64,000 nt of DNA from Melieria omissa (GCA_963971225.1 CAXARI010000079.1:248001-312000); one strand, 5' to 3'; positions 34,801 through 47,772 are shown, counted from the first letter of the stretch. Program-made: numbers and translations. The notes: generated by a model from the sequence alone, not told the origin.

Positions 34801-35666
34801 ATAAGTGCATATTAATAATTGACCCCTTAAAATTTAGCCAGAGTCTTATGCTTTCTATATTGGTCCCTAGATTTTCATTATCCTTCAGGAATAATGAGAA
34901 TATCGATGCGCAAGGATAACATTGAAAAACTGCCTATTACAAAATACACACTCACCACTTAAGTGCTTATAGATTCCAAACGGTATGGGTTACGTTAATT
35001 AAAAACCCCTTAAAATGTAGCTAGAGATTGTAGCTTTATTAAATTAAATCAATTATTTGATTACTATTCGGCAATCATGAACAGATTGATGCGCAAGAGT
35101 GACATTAAATGGCTGCCTACTGCAAAATCGATAAAATGCTTGTAAAATATGATGATTCTAGGTTTATAGAAAAAATAATAACCTTAGAACCTAGCTGGAG
35201 TTTTGAGCTTTCATAAATGGGGTCAATCTTCTCGCTATCTCAAATAATGCAGCAGAATTTCGTTGTGGAAAAGTGATATCGACCACATGATACATCTATA
35301 TCAGGGGTGCCCAAAATCTTCTTATGGAAAATCAAAAACCAATACATGCAAAGTTGCCCGAAAAAATGCAAACAAATTATTTAATTAATTGAATTAGTTG
35401 AAAGCATATTGTGCATTTCGCTTGACCCTTAAAATTATAAGTGAAAAAAATATAACGTTCCCATTTGTCATTGCCGAAAGGCCAACCAATCGCCAACACA
35501 AAAACTACAACAACGAAAGCATCTAATTTTTTTTCATACATACAATTTCTTGAGGCAACAAAACAAAAATCCGCGCAGCCCCCACACGTGTTGCTTCGTT
35601 GCTGTCACAACAACGACTGATTGAAAGAATGCACCTCTGATCTATATAACCAATCAAATGCTTGTG
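28823..35666 (+). repeat. Satellite segment with short-junction monomers
   Basis: Monomers at 29003, 30184, about 31230, 32401, about 33479 and 34659. Two of them (31230 and 33479) lack ~130 bp: taagccagag runs directly into ctagactcg. Another deletion at about 30592 joins actattc to attgacatt. No genes; the longest frames (60-85 codons) are satellite translations. Confidence 0.85.
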
Positions 35667-36461
35667 ACCTAGACGATCTCGACTATGCCGATGATATTTG
35701 TCTGTTGTCACACACCTTCGCCGACATGCTCACGAAACTAACGCTGGTGCAAGAAACAGCGGCAAAAGTCGGCCTAAAGATAAATATCGGCAAAACAAAA
35801 GTAATGCGTATCAACACCACTTGCACACAGAAATTTCGAATCGACAGCACAGAAGTTGAAGAAGTCGACTCCTTTTGCTACCTCGGCAGTATAATATCGG
35901 TGAACGGAGGCTCAAGTGAAGACACTTGCAATCGCATAAAAAAAGCCAAGCAAGTTTTCGGCACCCTCAAAGCAATTTTGGAATTCCTCAACCATTACAC
36001 GACGCACAAAACTAAAAATATTCAACTCCAACGTAAAATCCACTCTACTCTATGGAAGCGAAACGTGGAATCTAACATCCTCGGATATTCAAGCCCTACA
36101 AGTTTTTGTGAACCGCTGCCTCCGCACAATTCTGCGTATTTATTGGCCCGACACTAACTCTAACTCCAATCTGTGGGCCAAAACAAACCAAACACCAATG
36201 CGTCTAGAAATTACAAAAAGGAAATGGGGCTGGCTTGGTCATGTGTTGAGAAGACCACCGAACGACATTACACGAAGTGCAATCGACTGGAACCCACAAG
36301 GCAGCCGCCGAAGGGGCAGACCCGCGCAAACCTGGAGGAGGAACCTAGAAGCAGAGATAATAAGTCTAAGCAAAACCTGGGGCGAAATCAAGATGCTGGC
36401 GCTTGACAGGAATGAATGGAGGAAACTCGTTGCGGCCCTTTGCTCCCTCGCGGAGCTTTAG
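35667..36461 (+). pseudogene. LINE-2 reverse transcriptase C-terminal half, frameshifted, copy 1
   Basis: The first frame (to 36157) begins with DLDYADDICLL, the catalytic YADD of a non-LTR reverse transcriptase, followed by GLKINIGKTKVMRI and FCYLGSIISVNGG. The second frame (36108-36461) continues with FVNRCLRTILRIYWPD, RKWGWLGHVLRR and GSRRRGRPAQTWRRNLEAE. Sequence that fits the family moves to the second frame around 36045-36055, indicating a single-base indel. The upstream fingers, endonuclease and ORF1 are missing. The clade is uncertain: not the I/Jockey type of LINE-1, possibly RTE/CR1-like. The ATG at 35621 lies in satellite. Confidence 0.8.
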
Positions 36462-36480
36462 GACTCTATATATATATATA
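35667..36480 (+). mobile_element. LINE-2 fragment, copy 1
   Basis: An 814-bp insert of a different LINE family, beginning at satellite cttgtg and ending in a (TA)n run. Satellite on the right resumes ~260 bp upstream in monomer coordinates (cattgtgcatttcgc), so the insert is flanked by a ~260-bp direct repeat (about 35409-35666 and 36481-36740). Confidence 0.8.
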
Positions 36481-38823
36481 CATTGTGCATTTCGCTTGAC
36501 CCTTAAAATTATAAGTGAAAAAAATATAATGTTCCCATTTGTCATTGCCGAAAGGCCAACCAATCGCCAAAACAAACACTACAACAACAAAAGCATCTAA
36601 TTTTTTTTCATACATAGAATTTCTTGAGGCAACAAAACAAAAATCCGCGCAGCCCCCACACGTGTTACTTCGTTGCTGTCACAACAACGACTGATTGAAA
36701 GAATGCACCTCTGATCTATATAACCAATCAAATGCTTGTGCAACCTAAGTACGCACAATCACTTTAATCAAAATGGCGTCAAAATTAAGCCAGAGTGACC
36801 ACCTTTCACCAATTTGGTAAATAAAAAAAACATCCCACCGGCAGCATGATCGAAATTATGGCTGTTAAATCTCGACCCGTTAACGGATTTTAATAATATT
36901 ATGCCTTATTATTTAGCTAGACTCGTATACTTTCTTTCAACATCCTTCTATACCCCAAGGTTCGAAAGCAAATCGATTTGGAACGGTGACTTTGACAAAA
37001 TTGGTTCTTGGGTGCAACCACTCAAATGCTTGTCAACACCAAATGCCTAAGTGCATATTAATAATTGACCCCTTAAAATTTAGCCAGAGTCTTATGCTTT
37101 TTATATTGGTCCCTAACTTTTCATTATCCTTCAGGAATAATGAGCATATCGATAAGCAAGGATAACATTGAAAAACTGCCTATTACAAAATACACACTCA
37201 CCACTAAAGTGCTTATAGATTCCAAACGGTATGGGTTACGTTAATAAAAAACCCCTTGAAATGTAGCTAGAGATTGTAGCTTTATCAAGTTGAATCAATA
37301 ATTTGATTACTGTTCGGCAATCATGAACAGATCGATGCGCAAGAGTGACATCAAATGGCTGCCTACTGCAAAATCGACAAAATGCTTGTAAAATATGATG
37401 ATTCTAGGTTTATAGAAAAAATAATAACCTTAAAACCTAGCTGGAGTTTTGAGCTTTCATAAGTGGGGTCAATCTTCTCGGTATCTCAAATAATGCAGGA
37501 GAATTTCGTTGTGGCAAAATTATATCGATCACATGATACATCTATATCAGGGGTGCCCAAAATCTTCTTATGGAAAAGCAAAAACCAATACATGTAAAGT
37601 TGCCCAAAAAAAATGCAAACAAATTATTTACACATTGTGCATTTCGCTTGACCCTTAAAATTATAAGTGAAAAAAATATAATGTTCCCATTTGTCATTGC
37701 CGAAAGGCCAACCAATCGCCAAAACAAAAACTACAACAACAAAAGCATCTAATTTTTTTTCATACATACAATTTCTTGAGGCAACAAAACAAAAATCCGC
37801 GCAGCCCCCACACGTGTTGCTTCGTTGCTGTCACAACAACGACTGATTGAAAGAATGCACCTCTGATCTATATAACCAATCAAATGCTTGTGCAACCTAA
37901 GTACGCACAATCACTTTAATCAAAATGGCGTCAAAATTAAGCCAGAGTGACCACCTTTCACCAATTTGGTAAATACAAAAAATATCCCACCGGCAGCATG
38001 ATCGAAATTATGGCTGTTAAATCTCGACCCGTTAACGGATTTTAATAATATTATGCCTTATTATTTAGCTAGACTCGTATACTTTCTTTCAACATCCTTC
38101 TATACCCCAAGGTTCGAAAGCAAATCGATTTGGAACGGTGACTTTGAAAAAATTGCTACTTGGGTGCAACCAATAAAATGCTTGTCAACACCAAATGGAT
38201 AAGTGCATATTAATAATTGACCCCTTAAAATTTAGCCAGAGTCTTATGCTTTCTATATTGGTCCCTAACTTTTCATTATCCTTCAGGAATAATGAGCATA
38301 TCGATGCGCAAGGATAACATTGTAAAACTGCCTATTACAAAATACACACTCACCACTAAAGTGCTTATAGATTCCAAACGGTATGGGTTACGTTAATAAA
38401 AAACCCCTTGAAATGTAGCTAGAGATTGCAGCTTTATCAAGTTGAATCAATAATGTGATTACTATTCGGCAATCATGAACAAATCGATGCGCAAGAGTGA
38501 CATTAAATGGCTGCCTACTGCAAAATCGATAAAATGCTTGTAAAATATGATGATTCTAGGTTTATAGAAAAATAATAACCCTAAAACCTAGCTGGAGTTT
38601 TGAGCTTTCATAAATGGGGTCAATCTTCTCGCTATCTCAAATAATGCAGGAGAATTTCGTTGTGGAAAAGTGATATCGACCACATGATACATCTATATCA
38701 GGGGTGCCCAAAATCTTCTTATGGAAAAGCAAAAACCAATACATGTAAAGTTGCCCAAAACAATGCAAACAAATTATTTCATTAATTGAATTAGTTGAAA
38801 GCACATTGTGCATTTCGCTTGAC
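36481..38823 (+). repeat. Satellite between LINE-2 and the hAT element, copy 1
   Basis: Monomers at 36914 and 38066, both carrying the short form actcgtatactttctttcaaca (a ~15-bp deletion). A 33-bp deletion at about 37630 joins aaattattta to cacattgtg. No genes. Confidence 0.85.
38816..38823 (+). repeat. Left 8-bp target-site duplication of the hAT element, copy 1
   Basis: CGCTTGAC directly before CAGGGGCG, repeated at 40196-40203 directly after CGCCCCTG. An 8-bp duplication is the hallmark of hAT insertion. Confidence 0.85.
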
Positions 38824-39374
38824 CAGGGGCGTAGCCAAGGGGGGGTTTTGGGTGTTAGAACCCCCCCATAGCCCATAATTTGTCAACATTTTCAATCACT
38901 ATACATCGTATGTACGTTAAACATTTAAACGAATAATAACAAAAAAATGTTTGGCGAAACTAATTTGTTTTTTAAGAGTCTCGTTTACGCTCAATACAGC
39001 GATTTGTATGATCTAAAAACATGTCTAAAGTGTAGTTTAGTTCGTCGACCAAAATGTGCTTCAGGATGTCGGTACAAGCCTTTTGGATTGTTTCTACGTT
39101 CTCAAAACGCTTTTTTGCATCGGCAAATGCATTTTTTTAAAAGGTGTAAGTCGCACGGTGCCGCATCAGGTAAAAACGAGGAGATATTGATGGTTAAAAT
39201 TCGACTTTTAGTAAAAAAAAAAAAACAGTCAAAACAAGTGTCGATAGATGAGATGGCATACTTCGATAGCCGAATGTTCAGTTAAAATGTGATAAATGTA
39301 TGCTATTGAGATGCTTAACCTTCGCCTTACCAAAGATTTTTGTATATGTCGTTTACCCATGTCGTTCACTCAAA

Positions 39375-39530
39375 TGACCCCAGGCACTTCCGCCGCTATT
39401 TTGAGTAAAACTGACAATAAATAAGTATTAGAATATTTCTTTCCAGAGGGTTTATGAACACATAATTAGGTAAGTAAAAAAAATTTATTGTGAGTTTTAT
39501 TCAAAATGGCAGCAAAAGTGCCTGGGATCA
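39375..39530. repeat. Foldback (MITE-like) nested in the hAT element, copy 1
   Basis: The left arm TGACCCCAGGCACTTC... (about 39375-39423) is complementary, with several mismatches, to the right arm ...AAAGTGCCTGGGATCA (about 39482-39530). The arms are ~48 bp with a ~58-bp loop. Confidence 0.7.
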
Positions 39531-39689
39531 CCCAGGTAGGTATTTTGTATACAAAATGACATAATTCAATTTTAAACATGAAACAAATTTCTAAACAAAA
39601 TATATTTTCATGTAATTGAAAATTATCAAATTTGTGGTTAATTTGAGGATTTGATCGAATTTTAAGAATTTCAACGAAGATTTAGGCTA

Positions 39690-39932
39690 ATCTTGTATTA
39701 ATTACTTCCAAGTTTTGATGGAATCTGCGGTGATCGCGGAATTCAGTTGGCTAACACGTTAGTCATCATTTATGACCAGACAATCTTTTTTAAATCGCGT
39801 TTCCCACTTATGAACTCCAACACGGTATAAACAATCATCATTATAAACTTGGTTCATTAATTTAAATGCTTCCGTTACAGTTTAAACATTTTTAAAACAA
39901 AAGTTAATATTTGATCTTTGTTCGATGCTCAT
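39690..39932 (-). pseudogene. Mariner-type transposase N-terminal (HTH) relic, copy 1
   Basis: On the minus strand from ATG at 39932 the reading MSIEQRSNINFCFKN, stop, then EAFKLMNQVYNDDCLYR, VGVHKWETRFKKDCLVINDD, stop, RVSQLNSAITADSI follows the mariner/Mos1-type N-terminal helix-turn-helix pattern (a YGD-like step, a W-x-x-R-F-K step, then DD and a GRP-like position). At least two in-frame stops and no DDE catalytic domain. It could be part of an older mariner trapped in, or captured by, the hAT element. Confidence 0.6.
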
Positions 39933-40195
39933 TTTTGTACGACGACACAAACACACTTTCACTTCAGATGCAATAACTTCGCTTTCAGTGCAACAAATTT
40001 CATGAAATGTTTACTAAAAATCGGGAAATATATATAATTTAATATATAATTATAATTTCCAATGCAGTAAGTCACATAAGCCACCACAAAATGCCCTATT
40101 GGGAAAGTGCACTTTACTTTAAAAAACTCGTAATACTAAACTGGAAAACAAAAATTTTAAAACCCTCCCATGACCAAGTTATGGCTACGCCCCTG

Positions 40196-43100
40196 CGCTT
40201 GACCCTTAAAATTATAAGTGAAAAAAATATAATGTTCCCATTTGTCATTGCCGAAAGGCCAACCAATCGCCAAAACAAACACTACAACAACAAAAGCATC
40301 TAATTTTTTTTCATACATAGAATTTCTTGAGGCAACAAAACAAAAATCCGCGCAGCCCCCACACGTGTTGCTTCGTTGCTGTCACAACAACGACTGGAAC
40401 GGTAACTTTGAAAAAATTGGTTCTTGGGTGCAGCCACTAAAATGCTTGTCAACACCAAATGCATAAGTGCATATTAATAATTGAAAAAAAATTGGAAATT
40501 GAAAAACTGCCTATTACAAAATACACACTCACTACTAAAGTGCTTATAGATTCCAAACGGTATGGGTTAGTTGAATCAATAATGTGATTACTATTCGGCA
40601 ATCATGAACAGATCGATGCGCAAGAGTGACATTAAATGGCTGCCTATTGCAAAATCGATAAAATGCTTGTAAAATATGATGATTCTAGGTTTATAGAAAA
40701 ATTGATAACCTTAAAACCTAGCTGGAGTTTTGAGCTTTCATAAATGGGGTCAATCTTCTCGCTATCTCAAATAATGCAGGAGAATTTCGTTGTGGCAAAA
40801 TGATATCGACCACATGATACATCTATATCAGGGGTGCCCAAAATCTTCTTATGGAAAAGCAAAAACCAATACATGTAAAGTTGCCCAAAAAAATGCAAAC
40901 AAATTATTTAATTAATTGAATTAGTTGAAAGCACATTGTGCATTTCGCTTGACCCTTAAAATTATACGTGACAAATATATAATGTTCCCATTTGTCATTG
41001 CCGAAAGGCCAACCAATCGCCAAAACAAAAACTACAACAACAAAAGCATCTAATTTTTTTTCATACATACAATTTCTTGAGGCAACAAAACAAAAATCCG
41101 CGCAGCCCCCACACGTGTTGCTTCGTTGCTGTCACAACAACGACTGATTGAAAGAGTGCACCTCTGATCTATATAACCAATCAAATGCTTGTGGAACCTA
41201 AGTACGCACAATCACTTTAATCAAGATGGCGTCAAAATTAAGCCAGAGTGACCACCTTTCTCCAATTTGGTAAATACAAAAAATATCCCACTGGCAGCAT
41301 GATCGAAATTATGGCTGTTCAATCTCGACCCGTTAACGGATTTTAATAATATTATGCCTTATTATTTAGCTAGACTCGTATGCTTTCTATAATGGTATCA
41401 ATCATCGTTCTATACCCTAAGTTTCGAAAGCAAATCGATTTGGAACGGTGACTTTGAAAAAATTGCTACTTGGGTGCAACCACTAAAATGCTTGTCAACA
41501 CCAAATGCATAAGTGCATATTAATAATTGACCCCTTAAAATTTAGCCAGAGTCTTATGCTTTCTATATTGGTCCCTAACTTTTCATTATCCTTCAGGAAT
41601 AATGAGCATATCGATGTGCAAGGATAACATTGAAAAACTGCCTATTACAAAATACACACTCACCACTAAAGTGCTTATAGATTTCAAACGGTATGGGTTA
41701 CGGTAATAAAAACACCTTAAAATTTAGCTAGAGATTGCAGCTTTATCAAATTAGATCAATAAATTGAGTACTATTCATTGACATTAAATGGCTGCCTACT
41801 GCAAAATCGATAAAATGCTTGTAAAATATGATAATTCTAGGTTTATAGGAAAAATAATAACCTTAAAATCTAGCTGGAGTTTTGAGCTTTCATAAATGGG
41901 GTCAATCTTCTCGCTATCTCAAATAATGCAGGAGAATATCGTTGTGGAAAAGTGATATCGACCACGTGATACATCTATATGAGGGGTGCCCAAAATATTC
42001 GTATGGAAAAGCAAAAATCAATACATGTAAAGTTGCCCAAAAAAATGCAAACAAATTATTTAATTAATTGAATTAGTTGAAAGCACATTGTGCATTTCGC
42101 TTGACCCTTAAAATTATAAGTGAAAAAAATATAATGTTCCCATTTGTCATTGCCGAAAGGCCAACCAATCGCCAACACAAAAAAGCATACACACAAAAAC
42201 TACAACAACAAAAGCATCTAATTTTTTTTCATACATACAATTTCTTTTCTCCCACACGTGTTGCTTCGTTGCTGTCACAACAACGACTGATTGAAAGAAT
42301 GCACCTCTGATCTATATAACCATTCAAATGCTTGTGGAACCTAAGTACGCACAATCGCTTTAATCAAAATGGCGTCAAAATTAAGCCAGAGTGACCACCT
42401 TTCACTAATTTGGTAAATGCCAAAAATATCACACTGGCAGCATGATCGAAATTATGGCTGTTAAATCTCGACCCGTTAACGGATTTTAATAATATTATGC
42501 CTTATTATTTAGCTACACTCGTATGCTTTCTATAATGGTATCAACCATCCTTCTATACCCCAAAGTTCGAAAGCAAATCGATTTGGAACGGTGACTTTGA
42601 AAAAATTGCTACTTGGGTGCAACCACTAAAATGCTTGTCAACACCAAATGCATAAGTGCATATTAATAATTGACCCCTTAAAATTTTGCCAGAGTCTTAT
42701 GCTTTCTATATTGGTCCCTAACTTTTCATTATCCTTCAGGAATAATGAGCATATCGATGCGCAAGGATAACATTGAAAAACTGCCTATTACAAAATACAC
42801 ACTCACCACTAAAGTGCTTATAGATTCCAAACGGTATGGGTTACGTTAATACAAAACACCTTAAAATGTAGCTAGAGATCGCAGCTTTATCAAATTAAAT
42901 CAATAATTTGATTACTATTCGGCAATCATGAACAGATCGATGCGCAAGAGTGACATTAAATGGCTGCCTATTGCAAAATCGATAAAATGCTTGTAAAATA
43001 TGATAATTCTAGGTTTATAGAAAAATTAATAACCTTAAAACCTAGCTGGAGTTTTGAGCTTTCATAAATGGGGTCAATCTTCTCGCTATCTCAAATACTG

Positions 43101-46100
43101 CAGGAGAATTTCGTTGTGGCAAAATGATATCGACCACATGATACATCTATATCGGGGGTGCCCAAAATCTTCTTATGGAAAAGCAAAAACCAATACATGT
43201 AAAGTTGCCCAAAAAAATGCAAACAAATTATTTAATTAATTGAATTAGTTGAAAGCACATTGTGCATTTCGCTTGACCCTTAAAATTATAAGTGAAAAAA
43301 ATATAATGTTCCCATTTGTCATTGCCGAAAGGCCAACCAATCGCCAACACAAAAAAGCATACACACAAAACTACAACAACAAAAGCATCTAATTTTTTTT
43401 CATACATACAATTTCTTTTCTCCCACACGTGTTGCTTCGTTGCTGTCACAACAACGACTGATTGAAAGAATGGACCTCTGATCTATATAACCAATTAAAC
43501 GCTTGTGAAACCTAAGTACGAACAATCGCTTTAATCAAAATGGCGTCAAAATTAAGCCAGAGTGACCTCCTTTCACCAATTTGGTAAATAAAAAAAATAT
43601 CACACTGGCAGCATGATCGAAATTATGGCTGTTAAATCTCGACCCGTTAACGGATTTTAATAATATTATGCCTTATTATTTAGCTACACTCGTATGCTTT
43701 CTATAATGGTATCAACCATCCTTCTATACCCCAAAGTTCGAAAGCAAATCGATTTGGAACGGTGACTTTGAAAAAATTGCTACTTGGGTGCAACCACTAA
43801 AATGCTTGTCAACACCAAATGCATAAGTGCAAATTAATAATTGACCCCTTAAAATTTAGCCAGAGTCTTATGCTTTCTATATTGGTCCCTAACTATTCAT
43901 TATCCTTCAGGAATAATGAGCATATCGATGCGCAAGGATAACATTGAAAAACTGCCTATTACAAAATACACACTCACCACTAAAGTGCTTATAGATTCCA
44001 AACGGTATGGGTTACGTTAATAAAAAAACCCCTTAAAATGTAGCTAGAGATCGCAGCTTTATCAAATTAAATCTATAATTTGATTACTATTCGGCAATCA
44101 TGTACAGATCGATGCGCAAGAGTGACATTAAATGGCTGCCTATTGCAAAATCGATAAAATGCTTGTAAAATATGATAATTCTAGGTTTATAGAAAAAATA
44201 ATAACCTTAAAACCTAGCTGGAGTTTTGAGCTTTCATAAATGGGGTCAATCTTCTCGTTATCTCCAATAATGAAGGAGAATTTCGTTGTGGCAAAATGAT
44301 ATCGACCACATGATACATCTATATCAGGGGTGCCCAAATTCTTCTTATGGAAAAGCAAAAACCAATACATGTAAAGTTGCCCAAAAAAATGCAAACAAAT
44401 TATTTAATTAATTGAATTAGTTGAAAGCACATTGTGCATTTCGCTTGACCCTTAAAATTATAAGTGAAAAAAATATAATGTTCCCATTTGTCATTGCCGA
44501 AAGGCCAACCAATCGCCAACACAAAAAAGCATACACACAAAAACTACAACAACAAAAGCATCTAATTTTTTTTCATACATACAATTTCTTGAGGCAACAA
44601 AACAAAAATCCGCGCAGCCCCCACACGTGTTGCTTCGTTGCTGTCACAACAACGACTGATTGAAAGAATGCACCTCTGATCTATATAATCAATCAAATGC
44701 TTGTGGAACCTAAGTACGCACAATCACTTTAATCAAAATGGCGTCAAAATTAAGCCAGAGCTAGACTCGTATGCTTTCTGTAATGGTATCAACCATCCTT
44801 CTATACCCCAAAGTTCGAAAGCAAATCGATTTGGAACGGTGACTTTGAAAAAATTGCTACTTGGGTGCAACCACTAAAATGCTTGTCAACACCAAATGCA
44901 TAAGTGCAAATTAATAATTGACCCCTTAAAATTTAGCCAGAGTCTTATGCTTTCTATATTGGTCCCTAACTATTCATTATCCTTCAGGAATAATGAGCAT
45001 ATCGATGCGCAAGGATAACATTGAAAAACTGCCTATTACAAAATACACACTCACCACTAAAGTGCTTATAGATTCCAAACGGTATGGGTTACGTTAATAA
45101 AAAACCCCTTAAAATGTAGCTAGAGATTGCAGCTTTATCAAATTAAATCAATAATTTGATTACTATTCGGCAATCATGAACAGATCGATGCGCAAGAGTG
45201 ACATTAAATGGCTGCCTACTACAAAATCGATAAAATGCTTGTAAAATATGATGATTCTAGGTTTATAGAAAAAATAATAACCTTAAAACCTACCTGGAGT
45301 TTTGAGCTTTCATAAATGGGGTCAATCTTCTCGCTATCTCAAATAATGCAGGAGAATTTCGTTGTGGCAAAATTATATCGACCACATGATACATCTATAT
45401 CAGGGGTGCCCAAAATCTTCTTATGGAAAATCAAACACCAATACATGCAAAGTTGCCCGAAAAAATGCAAACAAATTATTTAATTAATTGAATTAGTTGA
45501 AAGCATATTGTGCATTTCGCTAGACCCTTAAAATTATAAGTGAAAAAAATAGAATGTTCCCATTTGTCATTGCCGAAAGGCCAACCAATCACCAACACGA
45601 AAACTACAACAACGAAAGCATCTAATTTTTTTTCATACATACAATTTCTTGAGGCAACAAAACAAAAATCCGCGCAGCCCCCACACGTGTTGCTTCGTTG
45701 CTGTCACAACAACGACTGATTGAAAGAATGCACCTCTGATCCATATAACCAATCAAATGCTTGTGGAACCTAAGTACGCACAATCACTTTAATCAAAATG
45801 GCGTCAAAATTAAGCCAGAGTGACCACCTTTCACCAATTTGGTAAATAAAAAAAATATCCCACCGGCAGCATGATCGAAACTATGGCTCTTAAATCTCGA
45901 CCCGTTAACGGATTTTAATAATATTATGCCTTATTATTTAGCTAGACTCGTATGCTTTCTATAATGGTATCAATCATCCTTCTATACCCCAAGGTTCGAA
46001 AGCAAATCGATTTGGAACGGTGACTTTGAAAAAATTGCTACGTGGGTGCAACCACTAAAATGCTTGTCAACACCAAATGCATAAGTGCATATTAATAATT

Positions 46101-46958
46101 GACCCCTTAAAATTTAGCCAGAGTCTTATGCTTTCTATATTGGTCCCTAGATTTTCATTATCCTTCAGGAATAATGAGAATATCGATGCGCAAGGATAAC
46201 ATTGAAAAACTGCCTATTACAAAATACACACTCACCACTAAAGTGCTTATAGATTCCAAACGGTATGGGTTACGTTAATTAAAAACCCCTTAAAATGTAG
46301 CTAGAGATTGTAGCTTTATTAAATTAAATCAATTATTTGATTACTATTCGGCAATCATGAACAGATTGATGCGCAAGAGTGACATTAAATGGCTGCCTAC
46401 TGCAAAATCGATAAAATGCTTGTAAAATATGATGATGTAAAATATTATGATGAGTTTATAGAAAAAATAATAACCTTAGAACCTAGCTGGAGTTTTGAGC
46501 TTTCATAAATGGGGTCAATCTTCTCGCTATCTCAAATAATGCAGCAGAATTTCGTTGTGGAAAAGTGATATCGACCACATGATACATCTATATCAGGGGT
46601 GCCCAAAATCTTCTTATGGAAAATCAAAAACCAATACATGCAAAGTTGCCCGAAAAAATGCAAACAAATTATTTAATTAATTGAATTAGTTGAAAGCATA
46701 TGGTGCATTTCGCTTGACCCTTAAAATTATAAGTGAAAAAAATATAACGTTCCCATTTGTCATTGCCGAAAGGCCAACCAATCGCCAACACAAAAACTAC
46801 AACAACGAAAGCATCTAATTTTTTTTCATACATACAATTTCTTGAGGCAACAAAACAAAAATCCGCGCAGCCCCCACACGTGTTGCTTCGTTGCTGTCAC
46901 AACAACGACTGATTGAAAGAATGCACCTCTGATCTATATAACCAATCAAATGCTTGTG
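40196..46958 (+). repeat. Satellite from the first hAT copy to LINE-2 copy 2
   Basis: Begins with the right 8-bp duplication (40196-40203). A deletion at about 40395 joins acaacgactg to gaacggtaac, and a rearranged patch follows near 40485-40570. Monomers then lie at 41367, 42510, 43681, about 44759 (short junction) and 45939. A 12-bp insertion near 46435 distinguishes it from the copy 1 region. Confidence 0.85.
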
Positions 46959-47753
46959 ACCTAGACGATCTCGACTATGCCGATGATATTTGTCTGTTGT
47001 CACACACCTTCGCCGACATGCTCACGAAACTAACGCTGGTGCAAGAAACAGCGGCAAAAGTCGGCCTAAAGATAAATATCGGCAAAACAAAAGTAATGCG
47101 TATCAACACCACTTGCACACAGAAATTTCGAATCGACAGCACAGAAGTTGAAGAAGTCGACTCCTTTTGCTACCTCGGCAGTATAATATCGGTGAACGGA
47201 GGCTCAAGTGAAGACACTTGCAATCGCATAAAAAAAGCCAAGCAAGTTTTCGGCACCCTCAAAGCAATTTTGGAATTCCTCAACCATTACACGACGCACA
47301 AAACTAAAAATATTCAACTCCAACGTAAAATCCACTCTACTCTATGGAAGCGAAACGTGGAATCTAACATCCTCGGATATTCAAGCCCTACAAGTTTTTG
47401 TGAACCGCTGCCTCCGCACAATTCTGCGTATTTATTGGCCCGACACTAACTCTAACTCCAATCTGTGGGCCAAAACAAACCAAACACCAATGCGTCTAGA
47501 AATTACAAAAAGGAAATGGGGCTGGCTTGGTCATGTGTTGAGAAGACCACCGAACGACATTACACGAAGTGCAATCGACTGGAACCCACAAGGCAGCCGC
47601 CGAAGGGGCAGACCCGCGCAAACCTGGAGGAGGAACCTAGAAGCAGAGATAATAAGCCTAAGCAAAACCTGGGGCGAAATCAAGATGCTGGCGCTTGACA
47701 GGAATGAATGGAGGAAACTCGTTGCGGCCCTTTGCTCCCTCGCGGAGCTTTAG
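46959..47753 (+). pseudogene. LINE-2 reverse transcriptase C-terminal half, frameshifted, copy 2
   Basis: Same two overlapping frames (to 47449, and 47400-47753) and the same frameshift as copy 1, so the lesion predates the block duplication. One silent difference was noticed (ataagc/ct at about 47656). Confidence 0.8.
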
Positions 47754-47772
47754 GACTCTATATATATATATA
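46959..47772 (+). mobile_element. LINE-2 fragment, copy 2
   Basis: Same 814-bp insert and junctions as at 35667-36480, including the (TA)n end and the ~260-bp flanking direct repeat. It was copied with block C. Confidence 0.8.

Larger units (their letters stand above)
38824..40195. mobile_element. Non-autonomous hAT-like DNA transposon (1372 bp), copy 1
   Basis: Ends in a perfect 14-bp terminal inverted repeat, CAGGGGCGTAGCCA, with G-rich subterminal sequence, and is flanked by the 8-bp duplication CGCTTGAC. No hAT transposase is recognisable, so it would have to be mobilised in trans. Inside are a 156-bp foldback and a degenerate mariner-type helix-turn-helix coding relic. A plus-strand frame at 38947-39285 (112 codons) matches nothing I know and is not kept at the same length in copy 2. 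Confidence 0.85.
29467..40650 (+). repeat. Higher-order repeat C, copy 1 (~11.2 kb)
   Basis: Nearly all features recur downstream at an offset that grows stepwise by indels: 11183 at 29511, 11280 at 31774, 11292 at the LINE-2 start and 11306 at 38637. Both blocks carry LINE-2 and the hAT element. The break falls in shared satellite sequence near gattactattcggcaatc, as expected for unequal crossing-over between monomers. Confidence 0.85.

Noticed and set aside
38947..39285. 112-codon plus-strand frame in the hAT element as a transposase remnant
   Set aside because: No hAT or zinc-finger motif seen; composition is low-complexity and one-base loss in copy 2 (near 50520) changes its end, so there is no sign of constraint.
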